Notes under the pieces: model-generated
Told to the model about the DNA's origin: nothing
The model's database searches: none
The model's input: the letters and a program-made list of their open reading frames with translations, nothing else
Source of the DNA: Nemertoderma westbladi
Taxonomy: Eukaryota > Xenacoelomorpha > Nemertodermatida > Nemertodermatidae
Reading direction: 5' to 3'
NCBI GenBank assembly: GCA_032718475.1
Contig: JAUCBJ010005604.1
Span: 1 to 33,774 of the forward strand
DNA length: 33,774 bases
Shown: positions 1-11,358 of the stretch, one piece after another
How the letters are laid out: each line of letters starts with the position of its first letter
How positions within the stretch are numbered: position 1 is the stretch's first letter
Position numbers and translations under genes: made by a program

Positions 1-1192
1 CTGCTTCTGCTGCTGCTACCCTTCTTGTCTCTATCAGTTCTTTCTTTACTTGTTCTTCTCGGACTCTAGTGAGGCGGAGTTTTTCATCACATTCAGCTTG
101 GTTTGCAGCTAACATTTCGGCATCGATTGAGTCCAATATAAGCTTGGTTCCTTCACTATTAGGGGAAAGTCCATACAGCCGTCTCCTCAACTCTTCGTCT
201 CCTAGGAATCGCTGATAGTCGGACAAATAAATGTCGATAGCGTCTCTAGTTCGCGGTTTCTCGGCGGCCTCTTCGCTTTCCGCTTGAGAAAGGGTGACAT
301 CAGTTTGTTCTTCACAAGTTGATCTCTCAGCCAGCTGGGATTTCCACGTGGCCGTTTCCTGTACTTTGAGATCTACCCGATGTAACCAAGTTTTGACAGC
401 AACCTGCAGCGACGTGTCCTGTCTTCTTTTGGAAGTTTCCTCAAAGGCTGAGAGGATTAGTCGAATGCGTAGGGTTCTTTCACGTACTTGGTATAGCAGC
501 TCTTCCTGCTCTTGAGGTCCTTGAAGTTGTCGAAACAGTTGTTCTTCCAAGCGCTCCAAGGAGCCGAAGAATCCCTGCACATATCCTGCTGCCGACCTCT
601 TCCAAACAGCTGGATCCATTGTATCTTTTGCCACTCCCATCCTGTGTATTTCTTCCCAAGTAGCCTCGGACAGGTCCAATGGGAGTCCGAGTCCGGGAAA
701 GTTCCATTGTGATTCAACAATAGATATCAATTCTTCCCTGGCGTATCCCGCGTAATTATCTTGGGTCGCTCGCTTATTCTTCGCCCAGTCGGCTTGATGT
801 TCCTCCACCGCAATGAATATAGTAGTTAGCACTGCAGCAGGAAGAGTAAGAAGGGGGTCCGAGTAGACTGTATCAGCCGTCTGCACTTCATGTTCGGGAG
901 TCAGCTCTACAGTATCCGAACTGCTGGAGCTATCGGGTCGCTGGGAAGTAGGTTCTTGACCAAGATGTTGCTGCGATAGGACAACTGCCTCTTGGTCCCG
1001 TTTTACCTGTGCCCGAGTGCCTATGATGGACCTATGGAGGACTAGTCTAGGGTCTGATACTACTGGAGGGATGACCTTTTTTACAGTAGGAGGTGAGCCG
1101 AACTCCTTTCTTATTCGCTCCACACTCCTATCTGAATCACAGATAGTTGTATCGATCAGACTGTCTGACAGGTTTTGCTGAGTGTCAGACAT
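1..1192 (-). CDS. Unidentified Gag-like or coiled-coil protein, N-terminal part, runs off left edge
   Basis: Reading the minus strand from an ATG at 1192-1190, the frame stays open for about 397 codons to base 1, so the C-terminus is missing. I do not recognise the family. The protein starts MSDTQQNLSDSL. It has a Ser/Asp-rich N-terminal region, a central helical part with several Trp residues (for example a DPAVWKR segment near 607-627), and a Glu/Arg/Lys-rich C-terminal part ending in an Ala/Glu run encoded by CTG/TTC triplets at 1-16, which suggests a coiled coil. No zinc knuckle, protease or polymerase is visible before the edge. The length, charged helices and repeat-rich flank would fit the Gag of an LTR retrotransposon lying on the minus strand, but no LTR or primer-binding site was found, so a host gene is equally possible. 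Codon-like sequence without a stop over 1.19 kb in AT-rich DNA makes real coding likely. Confidence 0.6.
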   Translation of the reverse strand, partial: MSDTQQNLSDSLIDTTICDSDRSVERIRKEFGSPPTVKKVIPPVVSDPRLVLHRSIIGTRAQVKRDQEAVVLSQQHLGQEPTSQRPDSSSSSDTVELTPEHEVQTADTVYSDPLLTLPAAVLTTIFIAVEEHQADWAKNKRATQDNYAGYAREELISIVESQWNFPGLGLPLDLSEATWEEIHRMGVAKDTMDPAVWKRSAAGYVQGFFGSLERLEEQLFRQLQGPQEQEELLYQVRERTLRIRLILSAFEETSKRRQDTSLQVAVKTWLHRVDLKVQETATWKSQLAERSTCEEQTDVTLSQAESEEAAEKPRTRDAIDIYLSDYQRFLGDEELRRRLYGLSPNSEGTKLILDSIDAEMLAANQAECDEKLRLTRVREEQVKKELIETRRVAAAEA

Positions 1193-1239
1193 GTTTAGCT
1201 ATACAGTGGAAGGCTTACTGCTATAGTTACAGTTAAAGC

Positions 1240-1560
1240 AAGTCTGGTAATTTAGTATGACCACTGGCCGAGTACCGGTAATTTATTGCAGTATATTAGG
1301 ATACCGGTATGCACTTATAATATATATAAGTATTGTAAACTAGGTTTGTCGCAGAGTACCGGTATATAAATTTAACACAGATATATATAAATATATAATA
1401 GGCCTATCGTGAATACCAGTATACAGCTTACACTTCTTATAGCATAGAAGTATAATTATGAACTAGAATTAATTGCAGAGTACCGGTATGATTTCAGCTC
1501 AAATTTATAGAAATAAATATAATAAGCCTATGGTAAGTACCGGTATGTCAATTATTTTTA
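1240..1560. repeat. Diverged tandem repeat with TACCGGTA palindromes
   Basis: TACCGGTA or a one-base variant occurs near 1274, 1303, 1357, 1412, 1482 and 1538. The stretch from about 1350 (GCAGAGTACCGGTAT) to the AATAGGCCTATC near 1398 is repeated about 125 bp later from about 1474, where it ends in AATAAGCCTATG near 1523. The unit is therefore roughly 125 bp, poorly conserved outside the palindromes. It lies just upstream of the minus-strand reading frame at 1-1192 and could be its 5' flank. No gene is seen from 1193 to about 4370; the small open frames there are not convincing. Confidence 0.5.
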
Positions 1561-2468
1561 TAATAATTGAGTTCCTGAATATTTTGGGGTTACTTAGTTA
1601 CTTTAACTTACTTTATTACCGTTATTTAAGCAGTAGTCCAACTGACAGTGAGACCTAGTTGTTGTATGGCAGGCCTACTATTTATAAATCGTTGATTTAT
1701 AATAGATATATACCCGTTTAAAAGGGGTTTTGACAATATTTGAAATAAATGTTATTATTTCTGGGGGTCACTACACAGAAGCTGAACGCTCTCAGTGAAG
1801 TGCTATTTATTTGACACTAAAACTGATAATTCTAATTTACCTAAGTTACTTAATACTACGAATTACTTACGATACGGGTGAGATTAATTCTCTAATTAAA
1901 CACAACAAAATATTACGTACAAAATTTTTTAGGGTAATTTTACAGGAAGTCTACAAACCAGTCCAACAAAGGGTTAGATTCCTGGTTTATTACAAAGGAC
2001 AGGGTACTACGGTATTTAAATAATAAGTAGTAGTAAATATATTGTACTGTCCAGATAGGAAAATACCACCGCCTGACGACCTATAACCGTATCGCTATAG
2101 GTACTACGTTATGTATCACGGATTGTTCCTACCCGGAAGCTAATAGAGCTAACGAATGTGCCTATCAACCACTTTACAACACAAATATACTGCCTACACT
2201 AATTACTTTGGAAAGCACTGTACACTAAACCCTAAATTAGGTACAAGTACCGGTATAACAAATAATCAGTAGTTAAATATACTTGAACAGTTAAAAGAAC
2301 CACGGCATCTGCTGGAGTGACCGAAGCACAAAGTCGTCAGTCTTTACCTACGCCAAGCAGCCCTGATGTAGTACCGGGGTTAGTTTAACTATAACGGTAT
2401 GTGTAACAAACACAATTACTGTAGGAATAAACTTGGGGACATGAATGTTGCGAATAATCGCATAAACT

Positions 2469-3060
2469 CTGAATAATAAATATTACGCTACCCGCACAGA
2501 ATACTCAAACAAATACAAACCAAAACGCTGGCAGACTACTATTAAGCCTAAACAAACTACTGTATGTGCAGATTCTGAAACTGTTAGTTAGTATGCGTTC
2601 TAACACGGTAGTACGACTTACTCTTTAAGAGGGGATTGACCTTACCGCTTATGGCTGCCCCAACTTACTAACGGCACTTGATCAGACCAACTCTACACAC
2701 GCAGCAATCCCTTCAGACCCAAAAATAGCCAGACAACAATCCAGCCTACAAATATTTGAGTAATAACTATTACGGTACCTGAACAGACCACACAAACAAA
2801 CACAGGCTAAAACACTGGCAGACTACGATCAAGCCTAGATAAACTACAGTATATGCAGACTCTGAAACTGTTAGTTAGTATGCGTTCTAACACGGTAGTA
2901 CGACTTATTCTTTAAGAGGGGATTGACCTTACCGCTTATGGCTGCCCCAACTTACTAACGGCACTTTATCAGACAAACTCTACACACACCGCAATCTCTC
3001 CAAACCCAACCACAGTCAGACAGCAGCTCAGCCTACAATTATCTGAACAATCTGAGCAGG
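2469..3060. repeat. Two tandem copies of a ~288-bp unit
   Basis: The block GTTAGTTAGTATGCGTTCT and the following ~95 bases (from 2583) recur almost unchanged from 2870, an offset of about 287 bp. The surrounding sequence, such as the CTGGCAGACTAC motif near 2530 and 2816 and the TCTACACACRC motif near 2691 and 2986, also matches but is more diverged. This gives about two copies between 2469 and 3060. Neither copy has a credible reading frame. Confidence 0.75.
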
Positions 3061-3297
3061 GTCACACGCCTTCTGCTCAATATTAGCCTACTAGGAAATA
3101 AAACCGACAGAAATAAGTAAGCTCCAAAAGAAACAAGGGGTGTACAGTCCCTAATCTCTTAAACAGCCTACCGGTATACAATAATCAAAATCGAATAATA
3201 CTAAATGTACTTGTACAGCAGTACCGGTACCGGTGATGACAGTTAGGCCTACTGACCTAGAAGTACCGGTTCAGTTTTATCAGTCACCACGGTATTT

Positions 3298-3475
3298 AGC
3301 AACCTTATTGCCTACTGCAATAAGATTGTAAACTGTTACTGTTCGACAGAACAGTTAGTAATCGATAAAACTGTTACTGTTCTTACCAGAACAATATTAA
3401 ACTGTATTTAATGCCTACACTTGCAACCTTATTGCCTACTGTAATAAGATTATTAAACTGTTACTGTTCGCGCTT
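3298..3475. repeat. Short direct repeats with hairpin potential
   Basis: GCAACCTTATTGCCTACTG followed by an AATAAGATT segment and AAACTGTTACTGTTCG appears at 3298 and again at 3423 (offset about 125 bp), with a partial AAACTGTTACTGTTC copy near 3367. Each full copy carries the inverted pair CTTATTG / CAATAAG around a 7-base loop, so it could fold into a small hairpin. Confidence 0.55.
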
Positions 3476-4374
3476 TTGAAGACCTTTAGCAGTTTAACCT
3501 GCCAAAATTTATATGTCTTTTAGTTAATTAAAACCACTTTAGCATACGACAATAATTTATGCTAATACGCAAAACACTAGCCGAAGTCAGCCCATGCGCG
3601 ATCATTCACCCGATGGATCTACACCCGGGAGACTGAATTCGGATGCTTGAATTGTATTATTACAGTGTAAGGTTGCAGTGTATACCTAATGTATTATTCG
3701 ATAGATCGTTAATAATTAATCTCTGACAGATATTATTGGCTTTCGGGAAATATTAACAGTTCCTTTAGGACGTGGCGCTTTATCTATTTAAACAGAACTA
3801 AGACTTATACTAAACGCAACGATACTGCTTATGATTAAAATATAAAGCGTATTCTTTAGGAAATACTTTGTTACCAATCACAATCATACACACTATTCTG
3901 CCGACCGTCAGTATATTTGATCACACATAAAGAGAGCAGCAATTGACTCACGTAGGGTCTGCTAAATAACATTGGATTCAATACACACCACATTAATATA
4001 AATCGCAATTGTTATGTATAGCCGGTCTCTCTAACCTGTAGTGTATCAAGAAAATTGGGAATTTGGGTGATTTATCCGTATTATCCAAAGAGCAATATTT
4101 CCATCAACAAATAGGTACAATTAATAACTGACGGTAAAATAACAGTACAAACAATATGATTAATGCAATTAAATTAAGTGAGTTAATGCTGTCTTTCAAT
4201 TAAAGTATCAAGGTGAGGTAACAGTTTATACTTTCGATAATTCAAGCAGTTTTCTATAGTTCTTACCAAAAGGCCGGTGTTTCTGGCTTAGACAGCAATA
4301 ACAACAAAGTATCAAGTAAAAAACAGTAAGACTGAACACTCTCCTTATGATCGACTAAAAAGCTACACGTCGAC

Positions 4375-5251
4375 AGGAAAAATCGCTCTGATTGGCTCAA
4401 GCCAAACAAAGAACCATACATCCAATGGCTGTTTCCATGTCAGCAACCAGCTGTTAGATGTCGTAATATGAATCATCACGGCTAAGCTGTGAAAGGTAGT
4501 TGGTGCATTACAGGTTTTTTGCCTTACCATGTCCGCCAAAACACGTATATAGCAGAATTACTTTTATGTCCGTTAAAACACCTGTAAAGGTACCTTGCGG
4601 GCGAGGGGAATATATATACAGTCAGAGAACCCTTTTAGAGTATTCCAGCGCCTGGGGGGGAACTGGCCAGCAAAGGCAAACGTATCAGTTATCCCACAAA
4701 AGCTTTTACAGAAGTACATCAGAAATAATTTTCGGGCCTTTATCTTCTTGCCATCCTCATCACGTCCAATTACAATCTCATCTCTAGCCCTTGGAGAATA
4801 CCAACTAATTTCGCTGTCATTGAAAAAGGCTGAGACGAGTAACCTGGTCTCAAGCGAAATGGCAGTTGACTTGATTTTTCTACTGTCCCTTAACCTAACA
4901 GGTACTCCAAAATGTGTAGCTAAACTCGAAACAATAAACCGTTGTTTCGTTGGACTTCTTGGCAGACTAGACAAGCTTTTCCTAAACGCTTTACTAAGGA
5001 CTGGCGAGTACGAAAAGAATTTGAAATTGGAGAAGAATTTATTGGTTGAACTCTTTCTTTCGCTTTGGCCCGCTGTCGTTGTTTCCGGATTTTCGCCTGA
5101 GCTGTCGAACAGCATTCAACTTTGCTTCACTCGAACTTTCCTTAGCAACAGTCCTATATTTTCTAGACCGCTCCCTTTCAGCGGCAAGAAATTCTGGGTT
5201 GAGTTTCTTTCGGTTATAATACAATGCTTGTTTTGTAGGTGTTGGAGCCAT
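4375..5251 (-). pseudogene. Decayed transposon-like gene, N-terminal region, frameshifted
   Basis: Two overlapping minus-strand frames together look like one broken protein. The first (5251 to 5039) starts MAPTPTKQALYYNRKKLNPE and is rich in Arg, Lys and Glu. The second (5115 to 4573) continues with a basic SLPRSPTKQR segment, then DSEISWYSPRARDEIVIGRD and a KKIKARKLFLMYF segment. The frame change lies between 5039 and 5115. The order of basic N-terminus, SLP-SP-K motif and a later (D)xISW..P...D.I motif resembles an uncharacterised repetitive protein family I recall from invertebrate genomes; the enzyme activity is unknown to me. A diverged second copy of its C-terminal part lies at 6545-6760. 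The flank from 4375 (AAAATCGCTCTGATTGGCT) is shared with that copy and is probably part of the same element. Confidence 0.45.
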
Positions 5252-5885
5252 TTCTACTGTAGGCCTATATCTAAATACTAAACTACAGTAGGCCTACTGT
5301 ATAGTAGGATGGTAGAAAAAAGGATCTTACAAAACTTTGTTCTCAATTTTTATTGTTCAGTTTACCTGCCCTATGTATGTACTGTGTGATTATTTAATTA
5401 ATCATATTTACTATATGAAAATATAGTACGCACCCTACTCACATATAATTTCGATAAGATTGGTAGGCCTGTAATATTTCATTAAAGATGGTGGTTACCG
5501 CTATAAGCGGTACACGGTACCGGCATGTTTCTAATTAATTAGAACCACCGAGTGTGCAGAAGAATGTTGATGTCATCTCATTAACCGTGATTAAGCACGC
5601 GTTCGCAATTGATAATATTTAATTGGCTGTCTCTAGGGAAACAATAGTTCATAACAAATGGACTGATATCACCCCACCCCGATCTGGTAGACATATGGAC
5701 GCCTATTGGTTGATAGCGTTTTGCAGGCTTCAGTTGCAGGTAGATAGAGTTGTCATCCAATAGACGCCGAGCTCCAGGTGGCCTGATGAGCAGGATTCAC
5801 AGTTTGTGATGCGCTGGTACTACTAAATCATTTGATCTGGAACATAAACTAAGCCTTAAAGTGGTCAGTTCTATTCCATACAACT

Positions 5886-6105
5886 GTCACATACTTTACT
5901 ATGTCACTTACTTTACGAAAAAATATTTTTATGTCACGTACTTTACCATTGTAAATGTGTCAAAAGCACAGAATTTTCGAAAACTATTCGACGCAAAACA
6001 TGTAAATATACTTTAATATTGTAGATTCCACTTTTAGATCCCTTGGAGCTAAATTTGACTTTATAAAATAAAATAATACATATTTTTGGTAAAGTAAGTG
6101 ACATT
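5886..6105. mobile_element. MITE-like element with 22-bp terminal inverted repeats
   Basis: ATGTCACTTACTTTAC followed by GAAAAA at 5901-5922 is matched in inverted orientation at 6084-6105, with one mismatch over about 22 bases. The interior is AT-rich and noncoding, and total length is about 205 bp. Two further GTCAC-N-CTTTAC copies flank or lie inside the left end (5886-5899 and 5932-5946), so the left terminus is locally amplified. No clear target-site duplication was identified. Outside it, 5252-5885 and 6106-6545 hold no gene that I can support. Confidence 0.55.
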
Positions 6106-6544
6106 CAAATTGCATCATGCAAAAGTCAAAATTATTAGTCAGACAACACGTTTTAGATCATGAACAACGTGGCATTGCGTTCACAAAATGTATATATTCC
6201 ATCTGAAAAGGCTGAAAATAGCAAAACTGTATTGCATTCTATCAAATTAAAAAAAAAAAAAAATGCCTCTATTTTTGACATTTTTTTGAAATTTTAAGGC
6301 ACCAGCTACTAGATTTAGACAATTTACGATGCTAAAATTTATAAATTTGAGATTTATTGTTTCAGATTCATATTCTGCGATAAATTTCGACCTAGTAAGA
6401 GTTAACAAAAGCCTACAATACCTAACTTTTAGAAATGAGCCCTTGGTTGACGTTATCGTGGAATGTGCCTACAGAAGCTCAGAAAAAGGTAAACAAAGAC
6501 CGTAATGCATTGCGCGGGTTTCCATAGGCCTCTGTCAGACATAA

Positions 6545-6760
6545 GGGGGAAAATCGCTCTGATTGGCTGAATAGGCAGAACAAAGAAAAGTTCCACGTCC
6601 ACAGAGAATCAGCTGATAGATGTCGTCACACCAGCTCCAATTCCTTCCCGTCGCGTAGTTGGACAAATTCAGGGCTATTTTAGAGTATTCTGCGCATTGC
6701 GGAAAAATGACTTGTTATGTCCGCAAAAGCTTTTACAAGAACTGCGGAACAAAGCCGTGG
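6545..6760 (-). mobile_element. Second, shorter remnant of the 4.4-5.2 kb element
   Basis: AAAATCGCTCTGATTGGCT near 6551, TTTTAGAGTATTC near 6678 and CAAAAGCTTTTACA near 6725 match, in the same order, blocks at about 4380, 4633 and 4698. Read on the minus strand, the last block translates to a KAF.DIT segment parallel to KSFCGIT of the first copy. Most of the coding part is missing, so this is a deleted copy. Confidence 0.5.
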
Positions 6761-6990
6761 ATAAGAAAGCTATTGAATAATTTACTTAAGTGGCACCATA
6801 ATTCAAGAGGACCATTATAAGGCAATCTGAGTCGAAACCGAAAGTAACATCTGTTTTGGAACTTTTCAGCCTCTGTATACCTTCACTGACTAAATCTAGA
6901 GTAATTCTAGGGAAGTCTGCAGGGCTACAATCATGGAGTTTTTCTGAAATCAGCAGCCTTAATGACTCTAAATCTGAGTCGTATGGTTGA

Positions 6991-8540
6991 TTATTTAACT
7001 GTCAAAATTTTGGTCTTTCTGGAGTTAATAAAAAGACCAACACTAGAAGCAGCATGTTCTAATGAGCTGAGGAGCCGTTGGGCTCCCTCTAATGTTTCTG
7101 AGAGTACAAAGTAGCAGCAAAGTTCAGCAAAGTTTAGATCAGTTAGGTACTTGGCAGGATTTCCTCGACTTCTGGAGCCAGTAGGTGGAGTTGTCATCAC
7201 CCCATCATCATTATGATGATCTAAGGACATGCATAGAACATAGTCAACCACAATAATGAACAAGAATGGCGCAAGTGTGTCTCCTTGGAGGACGCCCCAT
7301 AACACTTCAAATGGTTCTGTGTCACCGTCAACAGTAGACACAAATGTTGTCGAACCATCGTATACTGATCTGATTGCTGCAATAATTTCATCAGGAATCC
7401 CATATAATGAAAGTATGCTGAACATACGTGAGCGAGAGACTGAATCAAAGGCCTTGAAGAAGTCAACAAAGATAACAGCCAGATGCCTGTCTTTCTTTTT
7501 TTATAATTCTTCAATTATCCTTCTAAGTGCCAAAATGGGCTCCATGGTCCCACGACCTTTACGGAACCCATTCTGATTTCCACGGAGCAGTCTCTCAATG
7601 GGATCCCTGATGCGATTTAATAGAATCCTATTGTATAGCTTTGCAGCAATCGAGATCAATGAGATTCCCCGAAAAGAACCATAGAGTGTTAGGTTGCCCT
7701 TCTTGGGAACTGGCACCAACTTATTTGTTTTCATTTCTTGTGGGACTCTTGTTGTTCGGTACATGTCTACTATGATGGGATAGGTGAGCTTTAAACACTC
7801 AGGTATTTTAAAGACCTCAGGGGGAACACCATCTACTCCACTGGCACGATTGGTCTTAATGCTCTTTGCAGCAGCCTTCACTTCTGCAAAGGAGATATCG
7901 CCAATGGGAATATCTGGGAGTACAGACTCAGACACTTTTACTTCTATAAAGTTATCAGGCAATACCCTGTCATTATTGAGGAGCTTTTCAAAGTGGGCTT
8001 TCCAACCATTGAGGCGATCGGCTGGTGATTCAGCCTTAACCTTGGTGGTTGGTTGGCTTTTCCGCCCAGTAAGCAAATTGATCGATTTCCATGCCTGGGA
8101 TGATTGCCTGCTGTCGTCAGCATCATTGATGGCATCAACCTGTTGGTTTATTAGCTCCTGTAGATTAACAGAGTACTGCCTGTTCAGTGTTCAGGGACCT
8201 AGATGCAGCCTTAACTGCATTCTTGGCCGCTGTAGTCTGTTTGAGTCGGGACTCTTTCTGCGCCTTATGAAGGTCATTTCGGCACTTCTGAATTTTGTTG
8301 TCAGTCCAGGGGGCCCTTTTCCTGTTTCGAGGGTATACAGGAACTGCTTCTGCAGCTGCTAACTTAACTGCTTCTGTAAAGGCAGTATAGCCCCCACAGT
8401 GATCTGCCGCCTCAGAGGCAAGAGCCTCATACCTGTTGCTCAGCTGTAGTGTGAAGCTGGATCTCACACTTGGTTGTTGCAACAGAGAGGACCAGTCATG
8501 CCGTGGCAAGGCAGATTTCGTTGTTCTGCTAGCACGCAGA
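6991..8540 (-). pseudogene. LINE reverse transcriptase, inactive (copy 1)
   Basis: Segments at 8560-8165, 8076-7501 and 7425-6991 give, in order, the linker region, RT fingers (RASGVDGVPPE, LVPVPKKG, FRGISL) and palm (GVLQGDTLAPFLF). The catalytic FADD box is destroyed: where copy 2 has LDFADDLG, this copy reads LNFAELCC because of small indels and substitutions near 7110-7130. A TAA near 7501 and a frame break near 8170 also interrupt it. The thumb and C-terminal zinc region are missing. It is a dead copy of a family whose second member here is nearly intact. Confidence 0.85.
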
Positions 8541-9600
8541 CTAAGTCTTACCTTGGCCACAATAAGGCGGTGATCACTGGAGAAGGGTCGAAGTGTAAAT
8601 GCATTACAGTCTTGTATAGAGCTCCTCTATTTCCTACGAAACAGAATAAGGTCTATCTGGGACTTGTGACCACTGGGCCCACTATGAGTCCATAGCTTTC
8701 CAGTTCGCTTCTTGAACTGGGTTCCAGCCGAAAACAATCCATTTCCAGAGATAAAATCCTGAAGATGGACAGAATTTCGGTTAACACTATTGCTATAGAC
8801 CCAGGGCGATGTAGGTGATTAATGCAGACTTGCATTAAAGTCTCCCAGGAATGTTAAGAATGCATGCTGATCCACTCCATCAGTAGCTAATTGTAGATTG
8901 TGGTAGAAATTTTCCACCTCATCTACAGGGGCAACACTAGTTGGAGAGTAGCACACAATCAGAACCACCTTAGGAAACTTCTTAGCCAGTCTTCCAGAAC
9001 ATGAGAAGTGGCAACGGATGATGCGGTTAGAGATTTGGTCTATTTTGTCCAATGCTGCATGTGCAGTTGGATTCATCAATAGACCAATTCCACCATTGCC
9101 ACTATCATCTGCTGACGCGAGGGCGAGTCGCCAACCGCCCCCATGTCCTTAATCAGAACCTCATCAGTCTGTCCAGTCTGCATTCGGTGCTCTTGAACAC
9201 CCACTGCGCTAAGAGAAGCTTATCTGCCAAGGCAGTCAGCTCACCTTGTCGCATGACATGGCGTACATGACCCACCATTGGCTGTTGCAGCTCATCTGCT
9301 GGGTCATGCCCTGTACCCTTGCTGCCAGGTGCAGGTCGCAGTGAAGTGCTCTCAGAGTGGACATGAGAACACTCTACTCCTGACCAGCCATTGGTAGATC
9401 ACCATCTGCCTGGTCAGGCCATATACCCCTGCAGCCAAGTATATGGGTCCTTAATCCAGGACCAAGGGCGTCCTTATCCCAGAACGAAGGGGGTCCTAGT
9501 TACAGGACCAGATTTGCCCTAGAAAGAGGGTCTATGCAGCTACAGGTGGCACCTCCTTTATGCTGCATGGAGGTGGCAAGTTTTCTTGATCAATGACCTA
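6996..9600 (-). mobile_element. RTE-like LINE, copy 1 (3'-truncated)
   Basis: Minus-strand non-LTR retrotransposon. From about 8780 down to 6996 it matches copy 2 at 13138-15586 almost base for base. Copy 1 reaches further 5', to about 9140 with endonuclease coding and perhaps to about 9600 with 5' leader-like sequence. It lacks roughly 700 bp at the 3' end: homology stops just after the segment encoding SRKTKILTV. The clade is judged RTE-like from the endonuclease-RT layout and the LYGS.CW / RRV / RFAGH type C-terminus seen in copy 2, but it could be a neighbouring clade. No flanking duplication was found for this copy. Confidence 0.8.
8530..9140 (-). pseudogene. LINE apurinic endonuclease domain, broken (copy 1)
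   Basis: On the minus strand, 9140-8819 encodes a piece of an exonuclease-endonuclease-phosphatase fold: GGIGLLMN, then VLIVCYSPTS and FLTFLGDFNA, the last being the usual DFN metal-site motif. After a frame break, the fragment HSGPSGHKSQID leads to an in-frame TAG near 8635, and the His that follows QID in copy 2 is Leu here. The SDHRLI active-site tail is partly preserved near 8565. In an intact element this domain nicks target DNA for target-primed reverse transcription. This copy cannot make an active enzyme. Confidence 0.75.
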
Positions 9601-9716
9601 GAATACCTGACCTGACCATTGTTGATAAATTTATAATTATAATATAAAGTAGGCATCGTAATAGACTAGTAATACTTATTTAGTACTTTAGCAATTTACT
9701 TTATTTTATCTTTTAG
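9141..9716 (-). other. LINE copy 1 5' leader-like sequence and intron/upstream DNA
   Basis: From 9141 to about 9600 the GC content is higher than in the flanks and the sequence contains loosely repeated blocks (GGACCAAGGGCGTCC, GAACGAAGGGGGTCC, GAAAGAGGGTCTATG) that look like an untranslated leader of the LINE. From about 9610 it returns to AT-rich DNA and ends in a pyrimidine-rich tract and TTTTAG at 9711-9716, a good splice acceptor in front of the WD40 exon. Confidence 0.4.
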
Positions 9717-9736
9717 ATTCAATAATCCCCCTATCA

Positions 9737-10589
9737 ATGGCGACAATCTGGGACCTCAAAATGATCCCAGGTACCGAGGAGGTTGTCTTTGTGTCTTACA
9801 ACCTCCCCTGTATCATAAAATCATCAACTCTCTACGAAAAGGAATATCTACCGGGATCCGGAGGTTCTACCCATTACTGGAGAGTCGCAGTTTCTACAGA
9901 CGGGTACCGCGTTGCCTCGGGAACCAGGGTGGGTGGGTCGGTGACTGTCTGGGAGCGGGAAGCGACCGGTTGGAGGGTCGTAGTGGATGTACCGGGGGAG
10001 GAGTTAATGGTTGGTTGGGGGGTGGGTAGAGCGAGCTGGGGAATAGATATAAATCCCTCCAACCGGGACGTTATTGCAACATGTGGGTGGGATGGGGGGA
10101 TTTCTATTATATCAAAAACTGGGAGGAACTATAATGTTACGAACTGGGTGGGGCATTCTAGGCCGGTTACCTGTATTCGGTTCGACTCGAACGGGTCCCG
10201 GTTGGCCAGCTGTTCGGGTGATGGAACAGTAAAAGTTTGGCGGACCGGAACCAGGGAGATGTTGTATGAATACCGGGGGAACAGTGGGTGGGTCTACAGT
10301 CTGTGTTGGGGTCCAGATGGGGAGTCTGTGGTGTCGGTAGCTGAGGGAGGGAGGGTCCATCGCTTCGTTGTTGGTAAAGGGGAGAGCTTGTGGAGACAGG
10401 AAGCAATTCCTCCTGGGGTCTGGAAGATCGTATTGAGTCCGAACCGATTGAGAATCGCTGCTGTTGGGAGGGACGGGTTGATTTATATTCTAAATTATGA
10501 AACTGGTCAGCTTATCAACCGGATTGAAGGAACTGGGAGTCACATCGAAGCTGTGGATTTCTGTAAAGATTACCGGCATATTATTGCAG
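9737..10589 (+). CDS. WD40 exon of a predicted WD40-Roc-COR-CARD-CARD protein (exon 1 of 2 seen)
   Basis: This exon encodes 284 residues plus the first base of a split codon and forms six and a half blades of a seven-bladed beta-propeller. Blades by residue: 1 at 4-33, 2 at 46-74 (ending SVTVWER), 3 at 100-128, 4 at 143-170 (the clearest, RLASCSGDGTVKVWR), 5 at 185-212, 6 at 227-254, and 7 starting at 269. Blade 7 stops at HIIAG and continues in the exon at 20534 with GDRGGTITVID. The donor is GCAG|GTAATT at 10589/10590, phase 1. The ATG at 9737 is the simplest start and there is an in-frame TAG at 9689. However, the frame is also open back to a strong acceptor at 9716, so an upstream exon is possible. 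The exon is much more G-rich than the downstream exon. WD40 propellers bind protein partners; in apoptosome proteins they hold the molecule inactive until ligand binds. Confidence 0.85.
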
Positions 10590-11358
10590 GTAATTAATTA
10601 ATATAATAGGCCTCCTTTATTACAACAGTTTAATTAAAGAAGAGGACCTACAGTAATTCAGTACTGTACTATAGTAAGTAATAATCATTATAACAATTAA
10701 CGTTTGTATCTCTTTGCGTTAATGTGTCTTGATTTCTTAACTAAATGCTTGTAATGTGCAGCTTCAAAATGTCTTATAACAATTATTATCTCAATAAATG
10801 TTATTTATTTGATAATTTACTAACCGATAGGCCTATGATGCGGATTAACTGAAAATTATCCTTCAGACCTTCACTTCCACCTGTCAATATTGGCTACCAT
10901 GGAAACGAAATTGAAATTAGTCTAATAGGCCTATCAGAATATAGACCACTGAAAATCAGAAGATATTACAACATAGTCCATGTAGTCAGATAGTTTTGGG
11001 TGCGGTTTGGTTCCGGTAAATGTAACATAAAAATGAAATAATAAACCAGGTATTAGCTTAATAATAATATGTATTCAGTTATCTGTTAGGTTGTTTGTTG
11101 ATATTGATATTGATTTATTAGTGACGGGACACATAATAGATAACAATTAAGTTGGTGTAGACCGTTAGCAACCATACAATTGTTATAGATACAGTACGAG
11201 ATATTTTTGTTATGAATTAAAATCAGTATGGTATGAAAAATATATGAACAGTACATCTTGCACGAGATATATCGATAAAATTGTCACTTAATGGGATAGC
11301 CACATGAGGCGGACCTCGTTTCCATGTGGGTCCCCGCTATGCAATAATGTTTTAGGTA

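Noticed and set aside
1811-2023. 70-codon plus-strand frame as a gene
   Set aside because: Low-complexity AT-rich codons, no context, lies among repeats.
7256-8362. Plus-strand frames opposite the LINE reverse transcriptase (also 14081-15163)
   Set aside because: They recur in both LINE copies only because the opposite strand codes for the RT; they show no domain.
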